Positions 55,700 to 64,000 of a stretch of 64,000 bases of DNA are shown here, one piece after another. Where the stretch lies: NCBI RefSeq assembly GCF_018402695.1, contig NZ_JAGYIM010000019.1, forward strand, positions 186,001 through 250,000, written 5' to 3'. Each line of letters opens with the position of its first letter. The stretch's first letter is position 1. A program made the position numbers and the translations under genes. The notes under the pieces are model-generated. The model did not search any database and was not told the origin of the DNA. It worked only from the letters and a program-made list of their open reading frames with translations. Origin of the DNA: Arsukibacterium sp. (GTDB taxonomy: Bacteria > Pseudomonadota > Gammaproteobacteria > Enterobacterales > Alteromonadaceae).

Positions 55700-56788
55700 T
55701 TACCCTCTGTCCCGCTCTGTTAAATTCAGATCGGCTTCTAATTCTGAAATATCTGCATCGCTATCCAGGCGCCGGCCACCTTTGGTAAAGACGTGAAGCT
55801 CAGATTTAACTGATTCCGGCCGTCTGATTTTCTCAATAATTTTCAGGGCTACGTTCTCACGTGACCGGCCCAGTTTCGCCCGGTAAGTCGGTAAATCTTC
55901 TATTAACACCGTGATATGCTCTGGAATTTCCACCGGAATAATATCGCCAGCTTTCAGCTCCATTACTTCCCGCAGGGTTAAGTCTACATCGAGCATCTTG
56001 GTAGATAAGTCGACTTTAACGTCCATAATTTCGTCACGCAGCGCCTTACTCCAGCGTAAATCGGTATCCTCTTTATCACTTTGTACCCCGGCATCCAGCA
56101 ACTCCCGGATGGGCTCGAGCATCGAGTAGGGTAACGCGACATGAAAATCGCCGCCGCCGCCATCCAGTTCGATATGAAATGAGCTGATTACCACCACTTC
56201 AGTCGGGCTGACAATATTGGCCATTGCCGGGTTCACTTCCGAGTCAAGATACTCAAAGGACACATCCATCACCGGCGCCCAGGCTTCTTTGTAATCTTCA
56301 AAAATCAGCTTCAGCAGCATCTGAATGATCCGCCGCTCGGTTGGGGTAAATTCCCGGCCTTCGATTTTCGCATGGTAGCGGCCATCTCCACCAAAGAAGT
56401 TATCGACCAGAATAAACACCAACCGTGCTTCCATGGTAATTAAACCGGTACCTTTTAAAGGCCGGAACCGCACCATATTAAGACTGGTCGGTACAAACAG
56501 GGTATGAACATACTCACCAAATTTAATCATCTGCACGCCGTTAATAGAGACCTCGGCAGTGCGACGCATCATATTAAACAAGCTGATCCGCATATGACGG
56601 GCAAAACGCTCGTTAACCATCTCCAGAGTAGGCATACGACCACGGACTATACGATCCTGCGACGAGAAATCGTATTCCATGGTAGACCGGCCGCGGCCAT
56701 CACCGCCGTCGTCTATTTCTTCTTCTTCGACGTCATCGACACCGTGTAACAGCGCATCAATTTCATCTTGCGACAATAAATCGGTCAC
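55700..56788 (-). CDS. fliM: flagellar motor switch protein FliM
   Basis: C-ring protein that binds CheY-P. The 362-residue protein begins with the CheY-binding peptide TDLLSQDEIDALLHGVDD, followed by a middle domain (MRISLFNMMRRTAEVSINGV, FGGDGRYHAKIEGREFTPTE) and a C-terminal SPOA domain (TKMLDVDLTLREVMELKAGD, IIPVEIPEHITVLIEDLPTY). Length is somewhat above E. coli FliM. It starts 12 bp after fliL. Confidence 0.97.
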   Translation of the reverse strand: MTDLLSQDEIDALLHGVDDVEEEEIDDGGDGRGRSTMEYDFSSQDRIVRGRMPTLEMVNERFARHMRISLFNMMRRTAEVSINGVQMIKFGEYVHTLFVPTSLNMVRFRPLKGTGLITMEARLVFILVDNFFGGDGRYHAKIEGREFTPTERRIIQMLLKLIFEDYKEAWAPVMDVSFEYLDSEVNPAMANIVSPTEVVVISSFHIELDGGGGDFHVALPYSMLEPIRELLDAGVQSDKEDTDLRWSKALRDEIMDVKVDLSTKMLDVDLTLREVMELKAGDIIPVEIPEHITVLIEDLPTYRAKLGRSRENVALKIIEKIRRPESVKSELHVFTKGGRRLDSDADISELEADLNLTERDRG

Positions 56789-56800
56789 GTTAGCTCACTC

Positions 56801-57328
56801 TTATTGCATAACAAAACTGGTGAAAAGCACCTCTTCCACCACCACTGAGCCTGCGACTTCCAGCAAGGCTTGCTGTAAATCACTGAGGGCTTTGTTTTTC
56901 AGGGCATCTTTGCCCGTCGTTGTAACAAGCTCATCGGCGTTGGCACTACTGAACGCCGCTAACAAACTGGCTTCAATCAACGGAATATGGCGAAGTGCTA
57001 ACGTCTCGTTATTGCTTCCCCGCACTAACAACTGCACTTTTATCTGCACCAGTCTATCCCGCGCCGAACCGGGAACATTAAAAATAAAAGGTCTTGGCAA
57101 CGCAACGTATAACGCGTTTCCCTCAGGGCCTGCTGGCCGATTCTCGCCACTGGCCTGACTCTCTGATGTTTCTGCATTAGCGGCTTGTTCAGCACTTTCG
57201 CTGCCCAGAAAATAAAAGTAAGCGCCAGCGGCCAGCAGTAATACCAGCAAAACTGCACTGCCCAGCAGTATGATCTTTTTCAGGCCACCTTTGCCCTCAC
57301 CCAGCTTTAAATCGCCATCCGCTGCCAT
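56801..57328 (-). CDS. fliL: flagellar basal body protein FliL
   Basis: Single-span protein associated with the stator. The 175-residue protein has a short cytoplasmic tail (LKLGEGKGGLKK), one membrane helix (IILLGSAVLLVLLLAAGAYF) and a periplasmic domain (ALYVALPRPFIFNVPGSARD, VQIKVQLLVRGSNNETLAL, ALSDLQQALLEVAGSVVVEE). The final VLFTSFVMQ matches the usual FliL end. Confidence 0.95.
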   Translation of the reverse strand: MAADGDLKLGEGKGGLKKIILLGSAVLLVLLLAAGAYFYFLGSESAEQAANAETSESQASGENRPAGPEGNALYVALPRPFIFNVPGSARDRLVQIKVQLLVRGSNNETLALRHIPLIEASLLAAFSSANADELVTTTGKDALKNKALSDLQQALLEVAGSVVVEEVLFTSFVMQ

Positions 57329-57363
57329 CTGAACTCCGTATCTTTTATAATTTCAGGCTATTA

Positions 57364-57379
57364 TGCTCACCGGCTGCCA
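57364..57379 (-). promoter_or_regulatory. weak candidate sigma-54 promoter upstream of fliL
   Basis: The minus strand reads TGGCAGCCGGTGAGCA, with GG and GC correctly spaced and a good TGGCA -24 half but a poor -12 half (GAGC instead of TTGC). It lies in the 115-bp fliK-fliL gap, one of the larger gaps in the flagellar cluster, and could give fliL-fliR its own promoter. Found by eye. Confidence 0.25.
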
Positions 57380-57443
57380 CTATTGTAAATTGTTTATCGC
57401 TGGCCGCTTCTGCTTTGCAATGCAATTGTGATTTAACGTGTTA

Positions 57444-59483
57444 CTAAGCATAGTAGTCGACAATCCGCTCACTAAGCTTAACGTCTAACTGCACAACTGT
57501 CGCCTGTTCGTCACTCAGCTGCTCATTGCCGCTCTGGCCGCTTGCTGTATGACCATCGCGCCGGCCACTGGTCTGGCTGTCGCCCTGGCGTTGCTGCTGA
57601 ACATGCCCTTCACCCAACTGAATACCTTGCTGCTGCAGCATTTCCCGCAATCTGGGCATCTGCTGCTCTAACAACTCTTTGGCATGCTGTTGCTGCACGA
57701 TAAACTGTACTGATGCTTGCTCTTGTTGCAAATTAACCCGAATTTGCATCTGGCCTAAGTCTGCCGGGTCTAGCCTGATTTCAGCAACATGAATATTCTG
57801 CCGTACCATCAGGTTGATCCGCTCTTTTAACTGACCTGCCGCGTTCTGCGCCAGTAAATTGACCTGCTTGAGTTGCTCCGTAACCGACTTATTGACGCTT
57901 TGCGCTTTGGCCCGCTCTGCAGTTTGCTGGCTGCCGGTTACCGTCGCTGCATCCAGTCTGGCTAAAATGGCCTCGCTCTGACTCTGCCCTGCTGAACTGG
58001 CAATAGTACCAAAGCCACTTAACGATGAGTCAGCTCTGACACCACTGACTGCTGCGCCAAGGTCGGCTTTCGTTTGCTGGCCACCAGTGTCAGTATCTGC
58101 GCCTTGTGTCTGTTTAGTTTGAGTAGCGCTGTCTGCCGCCCCACCCTGTGCTTGTTTTGCCAGCAATGATTCCGCGACCGCCGCGGCACTGGCCAGGACA
58201 CTTCCTGGCTTAGCATCAGCCGTAACTACGGTAGTTTTATCTGCGTTGTCAAAAATGGTCGCTGCTGTGGGCTTTGAGCTAGCGGTAGCCTTTTGAAGTT
58301 CAGGTGCCTCTACGCCACTTCGCTCGGGCTCTGCCGACGGGTTTGCCGCAGCACTTTTCACCGCTGCAGACCCAGCCTGGGCTGTGGCTTGAAGTTCAGC
58401 AGTCAATTCAGGGTCAGTTGCAACACGGTCGTCGATGGCGAGTTGCCGGGCCGCCAGCTCCGCTTCAATTTCAGCTGACACTGTACTCTGTCCATCTTTT
58501 GCAGAGGACACTGATGCTGCTGGGGAGGCAGCGACTATTTTTTCGTCGTTGGACTGGCCAGACGATGTAGCCGAAAACTTATCGGACAAACCAGCAGATC
58601 CGGACTCATCAGCATTCGATTGCCGGTCGGCCGTGACATCGGCTTCACCGGCAATAATGTTATGTTGGGCAACAGCAGTATCTGCATCTGATGCCTGATT
58701 TGCTAACGCTTGCTGAGCAAGTACCTTGCCGCCCTGGTTATTGTGCTGATTGGGGTTTAACTTATCGTCTGTAGTGCCGTCGCTACCATCCCCGGCAGCA
58801 GCATTTTTGCCCGCCGCAGCCAACGCTGTCGCTGCGGCTTGCTCTGCGCTGGATTGATTCAGGTTGCCAGCGGCAGTTTTGGCAGCGGGTACTTCCTTAA
58901 GCATTGCATTGGGAGCATCATGGTCGACAGCGTCGGCGTTAGCCAGCTCCGGATATACCGGCAGAATAAACCACTCGCCCTTCGCCACTTTTTTCCCGTC
59001 TGGCAGTGTTGTGCTATCTGCACCAGACGTCGTACCCGGATCGGTAGCCGCTTCAGCAGCTGCCTTGCCTTTTTCAGCGCGACCAGCGGTAAGTTGCAGT
59101 CGGGTCTGGCTTGCCAGATCTAACATCCCTAGCAGGGTGCCGGGCTCATTGTCTGCGTCTGCCAACTGACTTAGCTCAGTATCGGGCGAGATAACCGGGG
59201 GAATTTTATCTTGGGGCCGGCCTGCAGGCAGTCCTTCCATGCTGGCGGCCCGTTTGCCTTTAGCGGATATATTAAAACCGGCAAAACTTTGCCTGCCTGT
59301 CGTTTGCTGCTCGCCTGATTGATTGAGCAGGCGTCCGAAGTCTTGCGCACCAGTAGTCTGATCCATTGCGGCCTCGGCATGGTGAGCAGCTGGCTCTGCG
59401 CCTGCCGCCACGGAGCCTGAGCTGGCAAAAGAAAGTGACAACAATGGATTCATCTGGATCTCCTGGTTGTGCTGATTATTCAC
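57444..59483 (-). CDS. fliK: flagellar hook-length control protein FliK
   Basis: Secreted ruler that measures hook length and triggers the FlhB switch. The 679-residue protein has a long Ala/Ser/Asp/Gln-rich low-complexity part and a C-terminal Flg_hook domain at about 555-635: NLMVRQNIHVAEIRLDPADL, GQMQIRVNLQQEQASVQFIV and LREMLQQQGIQLGEGHV. It is longer than enteric FliK (about 400 residues). It sits in the canonical slot between fliJ and fliL, so it is the main fliK; a second FliK-like gene is at 35129-37129. Confidence 0.93.
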   Translation of the reverse strand: MNNQHNQEIQMNPLLSLSFASSGSVAAGAEPAAHHAEAAMDQTTGAQDFGRLLNQSGEQQTTGRQSFAGFNISAKGKRAASMEGLPAGRPQDKIPPVISPDTELSQLADADNEPGTLLGMLDLASQTRLQLTAGRAEKGKAAAEAATDPGTTSGADSTTLPDGKKVAKGEWFILPVYPELANADAVDHDAPNAMLKEVPAAKTAAGNLNQSSAEQAAATALAAAGKNAAAGDGSDGTTDDKLNPNQHNNQGGKVLAQQALANQASDADTAVAQHNIIAGEADVTADRQSNADESGSAGLSDKFSATSSGQSNDEKIVAASPAASVSSAKDGQSTVSAEIEAELAARQLAIDDRVATDPELTAELQATAQAGSAAVKSAAANPSAEPERSGVEAPELQKATASSKPTAATIFDNADKTTVVTADAKPGSVLASAAAVAESLLAKQAQGGAADSATQTKQTQGADTDTGGQQTKADLGAAVSGVRADSSLSGFGTIASSAGQSQSEAILARLDAATVTGSQQTAERAKAQSVNKSVTEQLKQVNLLAQNAAGQLKERINLMVRQNIHVAEIRLDPADLGQMQIRVNLQQEQASVQFIVQQQHAKELLEQQMPRLREMLQQQGIQLGEGHVQQQRQGDSQTSGRRDGHTASGQSGNEQLSDEQATVVQLDVKLSERIVDYYA

Positions 59484-59558
59484 TGCTTACCGCTTACTGA
59501 TTGCGGTATTACTGATGTTTTAATACAAAAATCGCGCCAGTTTTAAGAATAATCACTA

Positions 59559-60011
59559 TTACTGCTCCTGGCTGAGTTGCCGGCGATAAAATTGCTGGCC
59601 GGCATACTCATCACTCAGGCTTTGTTGTTGCCGCTCCAGCAGCTGCAACGCCGCGCTATCTGCCCGCTCGACTAACAGCTCCAGCGCCTTGCGTTTTGTT
59701 TGCATTTTCAGCCAGCTTTGTTTGCGTTGCTCTGCCGCCGCCTTTGCCTGGTGCACGACTCTGGCTTGCTGGATCAGTGCCTGGTCCAGCTTACCAATGA
59801 AATTGACATACTGGCTGTACTGCCGGCTTTGCAAGCCCTGGCTACCCTGGCGCTGGCTCTGCTGGATATATTCGGTACGATAATTTGCCAGTCCCTGATA
59901 CTTTTGCTCTGCCTGCTGAAAATATTGCTGGGCTTTAATAAATTGCGCCTGCAGATTGTCCTCGCGTTCGCGCTGAACTTTTATAATTAAACTAAAGCGG
60001 TGAGTTGCCAT
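59559..60011 (-). CDS. fliJ: flagellar export chaperone FliJ
   Basis: General chaperone and coupling stalk of the FliI ATPase. The 150-residue protein is entirely alpha-helical/coiled coil and Gln-rich (LIIKVQREREDNLQAQFIKA, KLDQALIQQARVVHQAKAAA, KMQTKRKALELLVERADSA). The ATG overlaps the fliI stop (TAATG). Confidence 0.92.
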   Translation of the reverse strand: MATHRFSLIIKVQREREDNLQAQFIKAQQYFQQAEQKYQGLANYRTEYIQQSQRQGSQGLQSRQYSQYVNFIGKLDQALIQQARVVHQAKAAAEQRKQSWLKMQTKRKALELLVERADSAALQLLERQQQSLSDEYAGQQFYRRQLSQEQ

Positions 60012-61354
60012 TAGCCGGCCATTCGCTGTGCAGGCATTACCTGGCTCAGCGCCGTCAGGCTGTCATCGTAAGGTACAATTTCCTGCATACCCTGTTGTAA
60101 AAAAGTTTTTATTTTTGGCATCAAACCAATGGCCTGATCTAATAACGGGTCACTACCGCGCACATAAGCGCCGATGGCAATCAGATCCTTACTTTGCTGG
60201 TAGCTGGCATACAACTGCTTTATTGTGCGGGCAAGTTGCTGATGCTCAGCACTGGTAACGGCTGGCATAACCCGGCTGATAGACTTTTCAATATCTATTG
60301 CCGGAAAATGGCCACTGTCCGCCAGCGCGCGGGACAATACAATATGGCCATCGAGGATAGCCCGCGAAGCATCTGCTATCGGATCCTGTAAATCATCCCC
60401 CTCAGACAACACGGTATAAAAAGCCGTTATCGAGCCCTGGTGGCCGGTACCGTTGCCCGCCCGCTCCACTAACGCCGGTAATTTGGCAAAAACCGAAGGC
60501 GGGTACCCTTTGGTGGCTGGTGGCTCGCCAACCGCCAGGGCGATTTCACGCTGCGCCTGGGCATAGCGGGTGATAGAGTCAATCAGCAGTAATACATCAA
60601 GCCCTTGATCACGAAAGTATTCGGCAACCTGCACTGCAGTTTCACAGCCTTTTAAACGCATTAACGGTGATACATCGGCCGGTGCGGCAATCACCACTGA
60701 TCGTGCCTTACCCTCTTCGCCCAGAATTTCGTCGATAAACTCTTTGACTTCCCGGCCCCGCTCACCGACCAACCCAACCACAATGACATCGGCGGCAGTA
60801 CCGCGGGTCATCATGCCAAGTAAGACACTTTTACCGACACCACTGCCGGCGAATAGCCCCATCCGTTGGCCTTTGCCTACGGTTATAATGCTGTTGATTG
60901 CCCGTACCCCAACATCCAGCGGTTGTTTAACCGGCCGGCGTAGTAGCGGGTTAATCGGTTTACCTTTGCCTTTACTGAATTCAGTGGCGTTAATCGGCCC
61001 TTTGCCGTCCAGCGGTTTACCGACGCCGTCAATCACCCGTCCCAGTAAATTTAATGTCAGCGGCACACCCTTGTATTGAATAACCGGGGTAACCCGGGCA
61101 CCCGGCACTACGCCGGCAATATCATCCTGCGGCATCAAAAATAACCGGTCGTTGGCAAAGCCGACAACTTCAGCCAGAATAGCACCGCGGGCACTTTCGA
61201 CCAGACATGGCTGACCAATGGCCGCCCGACAGCCCGTGGCTTCCAGGGTTAAGCCGACTACCCGCACCAGATGGCCGGATACCGCAGGCAATGATGGGTG
61301 GATATACTGCTGTTGCTGTTGCAGCCGTTGCAGCAAGCTGGTGCTGTCAGTCAT
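60011..61354 (-). CDS. fliI: flagellum-specific ATP synthase FliI
   Basis: ATPase of the flagellar export apparatus. ATG 61354 ([20 protein letters not shown]) is chosen, overlapping the fliH stop by 8 bp. The longer frame to 61456 reads the fliH tandem repeats out of frame (repeated MLKHR units) and is not credible. The 447-residue protein has Walker [21 protein letters not shown], Walker [21 protein letters not shown], and [20 protein letters not shown], all standard FliI. Confidence 0.95.
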   Translation of the reverse strand: MTDSTSLLQRLQQQQQYIHPSLPAVSGHLVRVVGLTLEATGCRAAIGQPCLVESARGAILAEVVGFANDRLFLMPQDDIAGVVPGARVTPVIQYKGVPLTLNLLGRVIDGVGKPLDGKGPINATEFSKGKGKPINPLLRRPVKQPLDVGVRAINSIITVGKGQRMGLFAGSGVGKSVLLGMMTRGTAADVIVVGLVGERGREVKEFIDEILGEEGKARSVVIAAPADVSPLMRLKGCETAVQVAEYFRDQGLDVLLLIDSITRYAQAQREIALAVGEPPATKGYPPSVFAKLPALVERAGNGTGHQGSITAFYTVLSEGDDLQDPIADASRAILDGHIVLSRALADSGHFPAIDIEKSISRVMPAVTSAEHQQLARTIKQLYASYQQSKDLIAIGAYVRGSDPLLDQAIGLMPKIKTFLQQGMQEIVPYDDSLTALSQVMPAQRMAG

Positions 61355-62333
61355 GTGACCCCGACTCTTTTGGTTGAGCATCCTGTGTTTGAGCATCCTG
61401 TGTTTGAGCATTCTTTGCCTGAGTATCCTCTGCTTGAGTATCCTCTGCTTGAGCATGCTCTGTCAGGCTGTCCGCTGATTGAGCAGGTCCTGCCGGTTCG
61501 GATGCTTTAACACTTACTGCGGCATCAGCCGTCTCTGAAGCTTGCAAAAAGTGCTCCAGGCTGCTTTGCAGGCGCTGATTTAAACTGCGATCGACACTGG
61601 AGCTGGTGCTTTCAACCAGACAACCGCCTTGTTCAACCAAGGGCTCTGGCCGCAACTGCCAACCGCGCTCTGCTAATTCTGTGTCATTGTAATGACGCTT
61701 AACACTGGCTACATCTGCCGGGTTAAGTTTTATCACCAGGTTGCTGCTTTGCAGTGGCAGCGCATTAACCGCTTCCTGCAAGGCCTGCAGAATAACTTTT
61801 GGATTCGTGGTCACTTCGACGTTGATCACTGCCTTGGCCATGGCCAGGCTAAGCTGCACCAACTCCTGCTCTACCCGGCTATCTATTTTTGCCAGTGGCT
61901 GTTGTAACTGACTCAGTAATACACTTAACTCCGCCCGCAGGGTATCAAGCTCTGTCGCACCATCGGCTAAGCCTTGTTTCTTACCTTCCGCCAGGCCCTG
62001 TTTAAAGCCATCTTGCTGGCCTTGTTCACGGCCTTCGCTGTAACCTTTGGCAAAGCCTTCTTCTTTGCCCTGCAACATGCCTTCGTCATGAGCTTCCTGG
62101 CGCATTTGTTCAATATCTGCTGCGGTCAGGGGTTTAACCACTAACTCTTCTTCTGCCGCTTCAGCCATTGCTGCCCGGGCTTCTGGCTGCTGCATATTCA
62201 GGGCATTAGTGCGGGTATCCTGACTGCGGGCCTCAGCAGTTAAATCCGGGGTATGCCAGTGCTTAACCTGCTCTGCTGCGGCAGGGTCCGGTGAATATGG
62301 CCGGTTACGGCTGTATGCGCTTTTCGTCATCAC
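61347..62333 (-). CDS. fliH: flagellar assembly protein FliH with C-terminal pentapeptide repeats
   Basis: Regulator of FliI that docks it to the C ring. The 328-residue protein has an N-terminal variable region, a GxxxG-type helix ([40 protein letters not shown]; about 96-135), and a globular part ([60 protein letters not shown]). About 40 extra residues at the C-terminus are QAEDT/QTQDA-type repeats not seen in standard FliH. It starts 29 bp after fliG. Confidence 0.93.
   Translation of the reverse strand: MMTKSAYSRNRPYSPDPAAAEQVKHWHTPDLTAEARSQDTRTNALNMQQPEARAAMAEAAEEELVVKPLTAADIEQMRQEAHDEGMLQGKEEGFAKGYSEGREQGQQDGFKQGLAEGKKQGLADGATELDTLRAELSVLLSQLQQPLAKIDSRVEQELVQLSLAMAKAVINVEVTTNPKVILQALQEAVNALPLQSSNLVIKLNPADVASVKRHYNDTELAERGWQLRPEPLVEQGGCLVESTSSSVDRSLNQRLQSSLEHFLQASETADAAVSVKASEPAGPAQSADSLTEHAQAEDTQAEDTQAKNAQTQDAQTQDAQPKESGSHD
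61368..61460 (-). repeat. 15-bp tandem repeats at the fliH 3' end
   Basis: Six or so imperfect 15-bp units (plus-strand form near TCCTGTGTTTGAGCA) encoding the acidic Gln/Ala/Asp pentapeptides at the FliH C-terminus. The unit keeps the frame. The array lies just upstream of the fliI start, and its other frame is also open, which creates a false N-terminal extension for fliI. Confidence 0.85.
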
Positions 62334-62362
62334 GTCTTCCGTTGCCTGTTACAGCGGGGTTT

Positions 62363-63394
62363 TTATAAGAAATCTTCGCCACCGCCACCACCGAGCATAA
62401 TTTCACCGGCATCTGATAAACGGCGGGCCGTAGATAAGATTTCTTTCTGCGCTGTTTCCACTTCGCTGACCCGCACCGGCCCCATCGCTTCCAAATCGTC
62501 CTGCAGCAGTTCAGCTGCGCGTTTTGACATATTTTTCAGAATTTTCTCTTTTAAATTCTCGTCGGTGCCTTTCAGGGCTTTCATCAATACATCTTGCTGA
62601 ATTTCCCGTAACAACACCTGAATACCACGGTCATCAACATCAACCAGATTTTCAAACACAAACATCAGGTCCTGAATTTGCTGGGCCATTTCTTCATCGT
62701 GCTCACGGATTGAATCCATCAGCTGACCTTCCATATTGGTATCCAGATAATTCAGAATATCGGCCGCCGCTTTTAAACCGCCCATTTTCGCTGACTGAGT
62801 ACCCGCCTGACCGGCAAATTGTTTTTCCATAATTTCGTTTAATTCCTGTAATGCTGCAGGTTGCACTTCTTCCAGATTGGCGATACGCATGGTTAAATCC
62901 AACCGTACCTTCTCTGAGAACTGCGATAAAATTTCTGCCGATTGCTCCGGCTCCAGATAGGACAGCACTATGGTCTGGATTTGCGGGTGCTCGTTACGAA
63001 TAATATTGGCCACCTGCTTGGAGTCCATCCACTTCAGCGAATCCAGCCCTTTGGCACCCCCACCGAGCACAATCTGGTCAATCAGATTGGCGGCTTTTTC
63101 TTCACCCAGTGCGGCGGTCAGCGCCCGCTTAATAAACTCTTCACTCTGGAAGCCGATAGTACTGAAGTTCTGAATCTGCTCAATAAACAACCGATGCACA
63201 GCTGAGATTTTCGCCTGATTTAAATCCGTCATCTGCGCCATTGCCAGGCCGACTTTCTGTACCTGTTTAGGCTCGAGATGCTTTAAAATCTGGGCGGCAT
63301 CTTCCTCTGATAAGCTGAGCAGCAGAATGGCTGCTTTCTCAACGCCATCCAGCTTACCAACATCAAACGTAGGTTTTTCTTCTATATTATTCAT
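62363..63394 (-). CDS. fliG: flagellar motor switch protein FliG
   Basis: C-ring protein that contacts the stator and makes torque. The 343-residue protein has the N-terminal domain (KLDGVEKAAILLLSLSEEDA), the middle domain with the EHPQ motif (IIRNEHPQIQTIVLSYLEPE), and the C-terminal torque helix region (MSKRAAELLQDDLEAMGPVR) with conserved charged residues. It overlaps fliF by 8 bp. Confidence 0.97.
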   Translation of the reverse strand: MNNIEEKPTFDVGKLDGVEKAAILLLSLSEEDAAQILKHLEPKQVQKVGLAMAQMTDLNQAKISAVHRLFIEQIQNFSTIGFQSEEFIKRALTAALGEEKAANLIDQIVLGGGAKGLDSLKWMDSKQVANIIRNEHPQIQTIVLSYLEPEQSAEILSQFSEKVRLDLTMRIANLEEVQPAALQELNEIMEKQFAGQAGTQSAKMGGLKAAADILNYLDTNMEGQLMDSIREHDEEMAQQIQDLMFVFENLVDVDDRGIQVLLREIQQDVLMKALKGTDENLKEKILKNMSKRAAELLQDDLEAMGPVRVSEVETAQKEILSTARRLSDAGEIMLGGGGGEDFL

Positions 63395-64000
63395 CTTCAG
63401 CCAACCAGTTTTTCACTACCAGAGAGGATAACTCAGGTTCATTGGCGACCAGTGCCCGAACCGCCCGCAGTAAATCTTCATCGCCGTGCAGGTCTGGCAG
63501 CATTAAGGTGCCGTCAGGTGCAAAACCCACTGCGTTTTCATCAAAACTTGAATTTAGCATATCTATGGTGTCATCACCCAGATCTAAGCCACTGCTCAGG
63601 GCTTTATCATCGTAGGCATCATCAGTTTGTTCAGGATAGATAAGTTTTTTCAGCATCGGCCGCACAATACCCAGCATCAGGGCAATGATAATAAGGCCAC
63701 CTATCAGCAAGCGCAGGATCCGTAAAAACCATTCTTCCTGATAAATTGCCAGCGCCGGCTCTTCAAACAGTTCTTCACGGACAAAGGGCACAGAGATGAC
63801 TTCGATGGTATCGCCACGCTGGGCATCAAAACCGATACCACCTTGTAACAAGCGACGAATATTGGCCAGTGCTTCCTGCGTGCGGGGCTGAGGTACCGTG
63901 ACACCATCGGCATTGGCTTCACCAGGCTCGTAATCCACCGCTACCGACACTGACAGCCGGCGGATAACCCCGCTTTGCTGTGAGGTATGACTGATAGTGG
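63387..64000 (-). CDS. fliF: flagellar MS-ring protein FliF, 5' part outside window
   Basis: C-terminal about 204 residues of FliF; the start lies beyond base 64000. The open frame runs to the window edge (TISHTSQQSGVIRRLSVSVA, ahead of VDYEPG). It includes the periplasmic SVAVDYEPGEANADGV and RRLLQGGIGFDAQRGDTIEV segments, the second membrane helix (ILRLLIGGLIIIALMLGIVR), and the FliG-binding tail (LRAVRALVANEPELSSLVVK, NWLAEDE). No disruption is seen. Confidence 0.96.
   Translation of the reverse strand, partial: TISHTSQQSGVIRRLSVSVAVDYEPGEANADGVTVPQPRTQEALANIRRLLQGGIGFDAQRGDTIEVISVPFVREELFEEPALAIYQEEWFLRILRLLIGGLIIIALMLGIVRPMLKKLIYPEQTDDAYDDKALSSGLDLGDDTIDMLNSSFDENAVGFAPDGTLMLPDLHGDEDLLRAVRALVANEPELSSLVVKNWLAEDE

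Noticed and set aside
61355-61456. N-terminal extension of FliI made of MLKHR-type repeats
   Set aside because: It is the fliH tandem repeat array read in another frame; the FliI homology begins just after ATG 61354.

Overview
This window looks like a chromosomal segment of a gammaproteobacterium, most likely a free-living aquatic member of the Alteromonadales (Rheinheimera, Arsukibacterium and Alishewanella are plausible relatives). That placement is inferred from gene content: polar-flagellum regulators FlhF/FlhG, a fliA-cheYZAB-motCD-parC-parP-cheW block, System I cytochrome c maturation and a RAYT/REP element. No rRNA, tRNA, CRISPR array or prophage was seen. Coding is dense, mostly on the minus strand with many ATGA or TAATG overlaps, and no gap exceeds about 300 bp; the largest (22453-22657 and 51572-51720) hold REP palindromes.

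1-17919: a group 2-type (ABC-transporter) capsule locus. In transcription order it has a small lipoprotein, an outer-membrane OPX protein (KpsD-like), KpsM, KpsT, KpsE, a KpsC-like Kdo transferase, a GT4 glycosyltransferase and GalU. These are followed by two large coiled-coil proteins, a two-domain glycosaminoglycan synthase resembling E. coli K4 chondroitin synthase KfoC, an unknown PP-loop-like protein, a DUF2264 protein and UDP-glucose dehydrogenase (Ugd, cut by the window edge). 18030-26963: nucleotide-sugar genes (rmlACDB, a SDR epimerase, TviB-like and WbpP/TviC-like enzymes, wecB), interrupted by a REP-associated tyrosine transposase gene. GalU and Ugd would give UDP-GlcA and the WbpP-like epimerase UDP-GalNAc, so both precursors of a chondroitin-type chain are encoded here.

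27070-35025: mlaA followed by ccmIHGFEDCBA, a complete System I cytochrome c maturation operon read as ccmABCDEFGHI then mlaA. 35129-37464 (plus strand): a FliK-like protein and a short FlhB C-terminal paralogue.

37549-64000: a long flagellar and chemotaxis supercluster read right to left: fliF (partial), fliG, H, I, J, K, L, M, N, O, P, Q, R, flhB, flhA, flhF, flhG, fliA, cheY, cheZ, cheA, cheB, motC, motD, parC, parP, cheW and a DUF2802 protein. The gene set implies a polar flagellum and a polar chemoreceptor array.

Two patterns stand out. First, the left capsule/sugar part carries at least five single-base losses in A/T homopolymers (ugd twice, the PP-loop gene, the KfoC-like gene, rmlA). 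The downstream frame continues the same protein each time, so these may be base-calling errors rather than true pseudogenes. Second, a REP palindrome family (core GGGTCAGAGTGA) occurs at five intergenic places plus one coding fragment, and the RAYT gene ends inside one copy.
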